Shown in pieces: positions 1-4,222 of a stretch of DNA of 5,069 nt. Made by a program: the position numbers and the translations under genes. The stretch's first letter is position 1. Each line of letters begins with the position of its first letter. The stretch is from positions 1 to 5,069 of the forward strand of contig DMEM01000033.1 of assembly GCA_003450915.1 (NCBI GenBank). Reading direction: 5' to 3'. This DNA is from Alphaproteobacteria bacterium (GTDB taxonomy: Bacteria; Pseudomonadota; Alphaproteobacteria; UBA1280; UBA12223). Below the pieces are notes generated by a model. It had not been told where the DNA came from, did not search any database, and saw only the letters and a program-made list of their open reading frames with translations.

Positions 1-777
1 TTCAGCACCTTTATCAGTATAAGCTTCTTTTACTGTATTTGTTTTAATGTTTTTATTAACTCTTGTTTTATTCATATCAATTTTTCTCTTAGGCTTAGAA
101 GATTTTGCATCTTTTGCAGGTTTCTTCTTAGCTAGATGAGTTTTATTGATTTCATCAATTTTATCTTTATTTAGTTTACAAACTGTTAAAGCTTGCTCTA
201 AAACTTCGGTATTGAATAACTCTGAGAATGATTTTGCTAAAACATCTTTTACAGCAAGTTTTTCTTCTAAGTTTTCTAAAGTTGTAGATTCTAAAGATTT
301 AATATTGTCAAAAATTTCTTTGTTTGCATCTCTTAGACGCTCTAGTGATACTTTAGCGCCTTCTTCTTGCTCATAATAGCACTTATAAGCAAAGTAGTTT
401 TTAAGAATTGTATAGTTAAACTTAACTTCTTTAGCTAGCTTTAGGCTAAAGTATTTAACTAGCTTATTCTTGTGGTATTCAAACAATGCCTGTGTTGAAT
501 TTTCAAGAATGAAGTTTAAGTTTTCAACTTTAGGCTCTTCTGTAAATTTAACTGAGTTAACCTTTTTGATTAAGTTTGAAACTAAATCTAATTTAATTTT
601 AATTTCTGATGCATCTTCAATTTCATTTCTGCTAATTCTATTGTTCATAGATTTAACAAAGCGAGATAGAGCTCTTTGAGCTGTCTCATATTTTTCCGCG
701 TTAAAGTTAAATTCTCTAAAGCCAAATGTTGTTGAAACTTCATTTACTTTAGTTTGAACTTGTATAAACTTTTCCAT
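1..777 (-). CDS. Unrecognised lysine-rich, probably helical protein (C-terminus off the left edge)
   Basis: I do not recognise this protein. The frame opens at an ATG (777-775) and stays open for 259 codons to the first base of the window, with no stop. A Shine-Dalgarno AAGGA (791-787) lies 9 nt upstream, which supports the start. Residues 1-210 are rich in K, E, N, L and F, contain almost no Pro or Gly, and look mainly alpha-helical. There is no signal peptide or membrane segment, so a cytoplasmic protein is likely. Cysteines are at 133 and 200. From about residue 212 the sequence becomes a basic, low-complexity tail with AKKKPAK, SSKPKRK and NKNIKTN, which resembles nucleic-acid-binding or disordered tails; this is inference from composition only. 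It follows rplQ on the same strand, beyond a hairpin terminator. Codon use is as AT-rich as in the neighbours. That it is coding is well supported; the function is unknown. Confidence 0.8.
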   Translation of the reverse strand, partial: MEKFIQVQTKVNEVSTTFGFREFNFNAEKYETAQRALSRFVKSMNNRISRNEIEDASEIKIKLDLVSNLIKKVNSVKFTEEPKVENLNFILENSTQALFEYHKNKLVKYFSLKLAKEVKFNYTILKNYFAYKCYYEQEEGAKVSLERLRDANKEIFDNIKSLESTTLENLEEKLAVKDVLAKSFSELFNTEVLEQALTVCKLNKDKIDEINKTHLAKKKPAKDAKSSKPKRKIDMNKTRVNKNIKTNTVKEAYTDKGAE

Positions 778-786
778 AGATGTTTT

Positions 787-791
787 TCCTT
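787..791 (-). promoter_or_regulatory. Ribosome binding site of the unknown lysine-rich gene
   Basis: The minus strand reads AAGGA followed by 9 nt and then ATG at 777. It lies directly downstream of the U-rich tail of the hairpin at 798-841. It supports the chosen start of a gene that has no recognisable homologue to fix its N-terminus. Confidence 0.6.
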
Positions 792-797
792 TATAAT

Positions 798-841
798 AAA
801 AAGAGACTAAACATGAATTTTATTTCTTTTAGTCTCTTTTT
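798..841 (-). terminator. Rho-independent terminator after rplQ
   Basis: A perfect 14-bp inverted repeat, AAAAAGAGACTAAA at 798-811 and its complement at 828-841, encloses a 16-nt loop. Read on the minus strand, the 3' arm ends in CTCTTTTT and runs on into TATTAT, giving the U-rich tract. The stem core GAGAC/GTCTC has only three G-C pairs, which is weak but typical of AT-rich genomes. The A and T runs flank both sides, so it could also stop transcripts from the left on the plus strand. It lies 18 nt beyond the rplQ stop codon, where the operon would be expected to end. Because the next gene starts only 20 nt further on in the same direction, partial read-through is possible. Confidence 0.75.
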
Positions 842-859
842 GTATCTTATTAATATTTA

Positions 860-1261
860 TTACTCAGCTGAAGTTTCTTCTTTAGCTTCTGTTTTAACAG
901 TAACTTCTTCTTGAACTAATGCGATGATTGCCATTGGAGCAGCATCACCTAATCTAAAGCCAGCTTTGATTACTCTTGTGTAACCGCCGTTTCTTTCAGC
1001 TACTGCTGGAGCGATTTCATCGAAAAGTTTAGCAACAACATCTTTTTTGTTAATTACTTTTAGAACTTCTCTTCTTGAGTGTAAATCACCTTTTTTAGCT
1101 TTAGTGATTAGTTTTTCAGCAACAGATCTAAGATCTTTTGCTTTTGGTAAAGTAGTTTTAATCTGACCGTGTTCAAACAGGCTTTGAGCTAAGTTAGCTA
1201 GCATTGCTTGTCTGTGGCTAGATTTTCTATTAAATTTTCTTTTAGAAACACCATGTCTCAT
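860..1261 (-). CDS. rplQ: 50S ribosomal protein L17
   Basis: L17 is a large-subunit protein near the exit of the peptide tunnel. The 133-residue product opens with MRHGVSKRKFNRKSSHR, the hallmark L17 N-terminus, followed by TTLPKAKDLR (36-45), EKLIT (49-53), GDLHSRR (58-64) and GGYTRVIKAGFRLGDAAPMA (92-111). About 20 residues beyond the core form an acidic Glu/Lys tail (118-133); tails of this kind are common in alphaproteobacterial L17. The start ATG has a GGAG sequence about 10 nt upstream. The gene follows rpoA after 32 nt, in the order found in nearly all bacteria, and is the last gene before the hairpin terminator. It ends in TAA. Nothing is broken or missing. Confidence 0.97.
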   Translation of the reverse strand: MRHGVSKRKFNRKSSHRQAMLANLAQSLFEHGQIKTTLPKAKDLRSVAEKLITKAKKGDLHSRREVLKVINKKDVVAKLFDEIAPAVAERNGGYTRVIKAGFRLGDAAPMAIIALVQEEVTVKTEAKEETSAE

Positions 1262-1293
1262 TTTTCTATTTCTCCGTATCTATCTTTGTAGAA

Positions 1294-2313
1294 TTAAAAT
1301 TCAGTTTTTTCGAACTTTTTAGCTAATTCTTCAATGTTTTCAGGTGGCCAGTTATCAATTTCCATGCCGAATCTTAAACCTAATGATTCTAATACACCGT
1401 TAATCTCGTTAAGAGATTTTCTACCGAAGTTAGGTGTTTTAAGCATGTCATGGATGCTCTTCTGAACAAGGTCACCAATATAAACAATATTATCATTTTT
1501 CAGGCAGTTTGCAGAACGAACTGATAATTCTAACTCATCTACTCTCTTAAGTAGAGCTGGGTTAATATTTAGTTCTTCTTCTTGCTCTTCTGCTTCTTCA
1601 GCTAAGTCTTCAAAGTTAATAAATACTGATAGTTGGTCTTGAAGAATTTTAGCAGCGAATGCTACTGTATCTTCAGGGCTAACTACACCATTAGTTTCAA
1701 CTTCAAGTGCTAGTTTATCATAGTCTAAAACTTGACCAACCCTAGCATCTTCTACAGCATAAGAAACTCTTGTTACTGGTGAGAAGATTGAGTCAATAGC
1801 AATTGTACCAACTGGTAGATCTTCTTTGTTTTGATTTTCTGCAGGTACATAACCTTTGCCAACATTTACAGTTAGATCCATTACGAAGTGACCACCTTCT
1901 GCTACAGTAGCAATAACGTGCTCAGGATCAACAACCTCAATGTCGTGAGTAGCTTGAATATCAGCAGCTGTAACAACAGCAGGGCCTTTAACATCAATAC
2001 TTACAACTTTAGGGCCTTCTGCATGAAGAACTAAAGGTAATGTTTTTAGGCTTAAAATGATATCACAAACATCTTCTTTTACTCCATCAATTGAAGAGAA
2101 CTCATGTTCTACACCTTCAATTTTAATGTGAGTAATAGCAGTACCTTGCAGACTTGAAAGAAGTACTCTTCTTAACGCGTTACCAAGAGTGAAGCCAAAC
2201 CCTCTTTCTAGTGGTTCAATTGAAAAATTCGCTGATTTTCCTTTAACCTTACCTTCTTTCATTGTAATATCAGAAGGTTTAATTAGTTCTTTCCAGTTTG
2301 CTTGTATTTGCAT
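1294..2313 (-). CDS. rpoA: DNA-directed RNA polymerase subunit alpha
   Basis: The alpha subunit dimerises to nucleate RNA polymerase assembly, and its C-terminal domain contacts UP-element DNA and activators. The product has 339 residues, a little more than the 329 of E. coli. The N-terminal domain (about 1-235) carries the dimerisation motif ERGFGFTLGNALRRVLLSS (36-54) and HEFSSIDGVKEDV (70-82). A strongly acidic linker (about 236-248, mostly Glu) follows. The C-terminal domain (about 252-325) has VRSANCLKNDNIVYIGD and TPNFGRKSLNEI. The DNA-contact residues of E. coli R265, N268, C269, G296, K298 and S299 correspond to R266, N269, C270, G297, K299 and S300 here, so DNA binding looks intact. 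The ending NWPPENIEELAKKFE is typical of alphaproteobacteria. AAGGA lies 8 nt before the ATG. The gene lies 45 nt after rpsK with no rpsD between them. Confidence 0.99.
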   Translation of the reverse strand: MQIQANWKELIKPSDITMKEGKVKGKSANFSIEPLERGFGFTLGNALRRVLLSSLQGTAITHIKIEGVEHEFSSIDGVKEDVCDIILSLKTLPLVLHAEGPKVVSIDVKGPAVVTAADIQATHDIEVVDPEHVIATVAEGGHFVMDLTVNVGKGYVPAENQNKEDLPVGTIAIDSIFSPVTRVSYAVEDARVGQVLDYDKLALEVETNGVVSPEDTVAFAAKILQDQLSVFINFEDLAEEAEEQEEELNINPALLKRVDELELSVRSANCLKNDNIVYIGDLVQKSIHDMLKTPNFGRKSLNEINGVLESLGLRFGMEIDNWPPENIEELAKKFEKTEF

Positions 2314-2358
2314 TGGACTATTCCTTAACTTAATTGTTAATATTGTAAACCTAAAATA

Positions 2359-2748
2359 CTAAACTCTACGACGTTTCGGTGGTCTAGTACCATTGTGTGG
2401 GATTGTTGTAACATCTCTAATTGATGTAACAGTAAACCCGATAGCTTGAAGAGCTCTAACTGCTGATTCTTTACCTGAACCCGCACCCTTAACTTCAACC
2501 TCTAGAATTTTCATTCCGTGGTCTTGAGCTTTTCTACCAGCGTCTTCAGCAGCTACCTGTGCAGCATAAGGAGTTGACTTACGTGAACCCTTAAAACCTT
2601 GAGAACCTGATGATGACCATGAAATTGCATTACCTTGAGCGTCTGCAATTGTAATAATAGTGTTGTTAAATGTTGATTTAACGTGAGCAACACCATTCGT
2701 AATATTCTTACGATCTTTTTTCTTTATTCTAGTTTCAGCTTTTGCCAT
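2359..2748 (-). CDS. rpsK: 30S ribosomal protein S11
   Basis: S11 lies on the small-subunit platform, binds 16S rRNA and borders the E site and the mRNA exit. The 129-residue length is that of the family. Recognisable blocks are GVAHVKSTFNNTIITI (19-34), DAQGNAISWSSSGSQGFKGS (36-55), RKSTPYAAQVAAEDA (56-70), VEVKGAGSGKESAVRALQA (84-102) and the C-terminal TSIRDVTTIPHNGTRPPKRRRV. Asn119 of the PHNG motif is the position reported to form isoaspartate in bacterial S11. The ATG is preceded by a strong AAGGGAAGGA with about 9 nt spacing. This site starts 1 nt after the rpsM stop codon, so translation of the two genes is probably coupled. The gene ends in TAG and looks complete and ordinary. Confidence 0.98.
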   Translation of the reverse strand: MAKAETRIKKKDRKNITNGVAHVKSTFNNTIITIADAQGNAISWSSSGSQGFKGSRKSTPYAAQVAAEDAGRKAQDHGMKILEVEVKGAGSGKESAVRALQAIGFTVTSIRDVTTIPHNGTRPPKRRRV

Positions 2749-2768
2749 AACTTAAAATCCTTCCCTTA

Positions 2769-3134
2769 CTATCTTTTCTTAACTGCACCTTGACGTGGGC
2801 CTTTACGAGTTCTAGCATTTGTCTTTGAACTTTGACCTCTAACTGGCAGTCTTCTTCTGTGTCTTAGACCACGGTAGCAACCTAGATCCATAAGTCTTTT
2901 AATGTTTAATGATACTTCTCTTCTTAAGTCACCTTCTACAGCATAATCTGCTTCGATAACTTTTCTGATTGAAGTTACTTCATCTTCTGTTAAAGCATGA
3001 ACCCTTTTAGTTGGTTCTACTTTAGCTGATCCTAGAATATCCATTGATAGTTTGTTACCTATACCATAGATATATGTCAAAGCAATCCATACCTGCTTAT
3101 CTGTAGGGATATTTACCCCAGCAATACGAGCCAC
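2769..3134 (-). CDS. rpsM: 30S ribosomal protein S13, GTG start
   Basis: S13 sits in the head of the small subunit, forms intersubunit bridges with the 50S and touches the P-site tRNA through its basic tail. The 121-residue product begins MARIAGVNIPTDKQV, then IYGIGNK (22-28, helix-hairpin-helix), EGDLRREVSLNIKRLMDLGC (67-86), YRGLRHRRRLPVRGQ (87-101) and TNARTRKGP (105-113). The start codon is GTG: no ATG lies between GAGGAG (3149-3144) and the conserved MARIAG N-terminus. E. coli rpsM, as I recall, also uses GTG. Compared with the usual RHRRGLPVRGQRT, the Gly is Arg95 and the RT is Ser102-Ser103. The 66-nt gap upstream is the largest inside the operon. The gene ends in TAG, 20 nt before rpsK. 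Confidence 0.98.
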   Translation of the reverse strand: MARIAGVNIPTDKQVWIALTYIYGIGNKLSMDILGSAKVEPTKRVHALTEDEVTSIRKVIEADYAVEGDLRREVSLNIKRLMDLGCYRGLRHRRRLPVRGQSSKTNARTRKGPRQGAVKKR

Positions 3135-3143
3135 TATGTTTAT

Positions 3144-3149
3144 CTCCTC
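3144..3149 (-). promoter_or_regulatory. Ribosome binding site that fixes the rpsM GTG start
   Basis: The minus strand reads GAGGAG, followed by 9 nt and then GTG at 3134-3132. The strong match and normal spacing, with the conserved MARIAG following immediately, decide for the GTG start. Confidence 0.75.
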
Positions 3150-3154
3150 ATTTA

Positions 3155-3160
3155 ATTATA
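3155..3160 (-). promoter_or_regulatory. Possible -10 element of an internal promoter before rpsM
   Basis: An exact TATAAT lies in the 66-nt gap between rpmJ and rpsM, 20 nt before the rpsM GTG. I see no convincing -35 hexamer at 16-18 nt: the best TTG-containing candidate, TTGCAG, is 22 nt away. In such AT-rich DNA a TATAAT can arise by chance, and a start from it would leave only a very short leader. It is listed as a possibility only. Confidence 0.2.
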
Positions 3161-3200
3161 TTTTAATTTAATCTTTATAAATCTGCAATAAACTTATTAA

Positions 3201-3317
3201 TTAGCCTTGACGTTGTTTGTGTTTTTTGTCTTTAGAACACTGAACACGTACTACGCCTTTTCTTTTAATAACTTTACAACCACCGCAGATTTTTTTAACA
3301 GATGCACGAACTTTCAT
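3201..3317 (-). CDS. rpmJ: 50S ribosomal protein L36, zinc-binding form
   Basis: L36 is the smallest large-subunit protein and stabilises 23S rRNA through a zinc ribbon. The 38-residue product begins MKVRASVKKICGGCKVIKRK and ends CSKDKKHKQRQG, a full match to the common bacterial L36. The zinc ligands Cys11, Cys14, Cys27 and His33 are all present, so this is the cysteine-containing (C+) form. The Shine-Dalgarno sequence AGGAGAG overlaps the infA stop codon, and only 11 nt separate the two genes, which suggests coupled translation. The stop is TAA. The form is unexpected here: alphaproteobacteria usually carry a roughly 41-residue L36 without these cysteines, encoded elsewhere. The identity is not in doubt. 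Confidence 0.96.
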   Translation of the reverse strand: MKVRASVKKICGGCKVIKRKGVVRVQCSKDKKHKQRQG

Positions 3318-3328
3318 TCTATACTCTC

Positions 3329-3556
3329 CTATTTTTTATCTTTATGTCTAAATGTTATACGACCTTGATTAAGATCATACGGTGTCATTTCCAATGAAAC
3401 TGCATCGCCAACTAAAATTCTGATTGAGTTTTTTCTAATTTTACCAGAAATATGAGCTAGCACTTCATGACCATTTTCTAATGTTACTTTGAATTTATCA
3501 CCCGGTAAAGAATCCGACACAATACCTTCAAGTTCAATTAAATCTTGTTTTGCCAC
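3329..3556 (-). CDS. infA: Translation initiation factor IF-1, GTG start
   Basis: IF-1 binds the A site of the 30S subunit during initiation and helps IF-2 and IF-3 select the initiator tRNA. The product has 75 residues (E. coli has 72) and is one OB-fold. Family blocks are MAKQDLIELEG (1-11), LENGHEVLAHISGKIRKNSI (26-45), RILVGD (46-51) and MTPYDLNQGRITFR (57-70), followed by a short basic HKDKK tail. The start codon is GTG at 3556-3554, behind AAGGAAG (3569-3563) with 6 nt spacing; no nearby ATG would give the conserved N-terminus. It lies 15 nt after adk and 11 nt before rpmJ. The adk-infA-rpmJ-rpsM order resembles Firmicutes and some deltaproteobacterial operons more than typical alphaproteobacterial ones. 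The stop is TAG. Confidence 0.98.
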   Translation of the reverse strand: MAKQDLIELEGIVSDSLPGDKFKVTLENGHEVLAHISGKIRKNSIRILVGDAVSLEMTPYDLNQGRITFRHKDKK

Positions 3557-3562
3557 AATATA

Positions 3563-3569
3563 CTTCCTT
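3563..3569 (-). promoter_or_regulatory. Ribosome binding site that fixes the infA GTG start
   Basis: The minus strand reads AAGGAAG, then 6 nt, then GTG at 3556-3554. It lies in the 15-nt gap after the adk stop codon and is well placed for the GTG that precedes the conserved MAKQD start of IF-1. Confidence 0.7.
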
Positions 3570-3571
3570 TT

Positions 3572-4219
3572 TTATTTCTGATTAATTATTGATAAAATTT
3601 CAGTTTTTACCGCTTCTACTGAAGAAGTGCCTTTTACATTATGTAATAAGCTTTGAGATTCGTAATACTCTAAAATAGGTTTTACTGTATCTGCATAAAT
3701 CTCCAAACGGTGTCTTACAACATCTTCTTTATCATCATCTCGTTGAATCAGGTCTTCACCTGAAACATCACATTTACCTGGCACCTTAGGCGGATTATGT
3801 TCAACGTGGTAAACACAACCTGACTTTGATGCAATTCTTCTACCTGCCTGACGTGCCACGATTATATCGGGGTTAACGTCTAAGCAAATTACTTTGTCTA
3901 CAATAAGATTGTTATCCTTTAACATTTTGTCAAGGGCTTGAGCCTGATTTATTGTTCTTGGAAATCCATCCAATATAAAACCAGTTGCACAATCAGCTTG
4001 TATTATTCTTTCTTTAATAATACCAACCACAACCTCATCTGGTACTAAATCGCCATTCTTCATTAGCGCTTCAGCCTTTTTTCCAACTTCCGAACCTGCT
4101 GTTATTGCTGCTCTCAGCATATCGCCTGTCGATAGTTTTGGAATCTGTAAGTTCTCCTGCAATATTTGTGCCTGTGTTCCTTTACCTGCACCAGGAGGGC
4201 CCATAAATACGATAATCAT
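3572..4219 (-). CDS. adk: Adenylate kinase (long form with LID domain)
   Basis: This cytosolic enzyme catalyses ATP + AMP to 2 ADP and balances the adenylate pool. The 215-residue length fits the long bacterial form. Visible parts are the P-loop GPPGAGKGT (7-15), the AMP-binding LSTGDMLRAAI (29-39), DGFPRT (84-89) with Arg88, the LID domain (about 122-159) bounded by GRRI and QRDDD, and VVRHRLEIYADTVKPILEYY (167-186). The LID is a mosaic: at the four ligand positions (Cys130, 133, 150 and Cys/Asp153 in Bacillus; His126, Ser129, Asp146 and Thr149 in E. coli) it has Ala130, Ser133, Cys150 and Ser153, plus an extra Cys135. A structural zinc is therefore unlikely. The ATG lies 3 nt after the secY stop. 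The nearest Shine-Dalgarno-like AAAGG is about 14 nt away, inside secY, so translation probably depends on coupling. The stop is TAA. Confidence 0.98.
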   Translation of the reverse strand: MIIVFMGPPGAGKGTQAQILQENLQIPKLSTGDMLRAAITAGSEVGKKAEALMKNGDLVPDEVVVGIIKERIIQADCATGFILDGFPRTINQAQALDKMLKDNNLIVDKVICLDVNPDIIVARQAGRRIASKSGCVYHVEHNPPKVPGKCDVSGEDLIQRDDDKEDVVRHRLEIYADTVKPILEYYESQSLLHNVKGTSSVEAVKTEILSIINQK

Positions 4220-4222
4220 AAT

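Noticed and set aside
146..376. Plus-strand open frame of 76 codons
   Set aside because: It lies antisense within the 259-codon minus-strand frame. It is Ser/Lys/Phe-rich low complexity, as expected from reading Lys/Glu codons backwards, and has no convincing ribosome binding site.
470..679. Plus-strand open frame of 69 codons
   Set aside because: It is also antisense to the same minus-strand gene, with no recognisable family or ribosome binding site.
792..797. TATTAT as a -10 element directly before the unknown gene
   Set aside because: Transcription from it would start within or beside the ribosome binding site, and no -35 is present. It is better read as the end of the terminator U tract.
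842..872. Promoter for the unknown gene, with TAAGAT (849-844) as -10
   Set aside because: The hexamer at the matching -35 distance (TTCAGC) is a poor match, and AT-rich DNA gives many -10-like strings. It is not supportable from sequence alone.
3181..3200. AATAAGTTTATT after rpmJ as a terminator
   Set aside because: The arms are only about 5 A-T pairs with a 2-nt centre, too weak and too tight to form a terminator stem.
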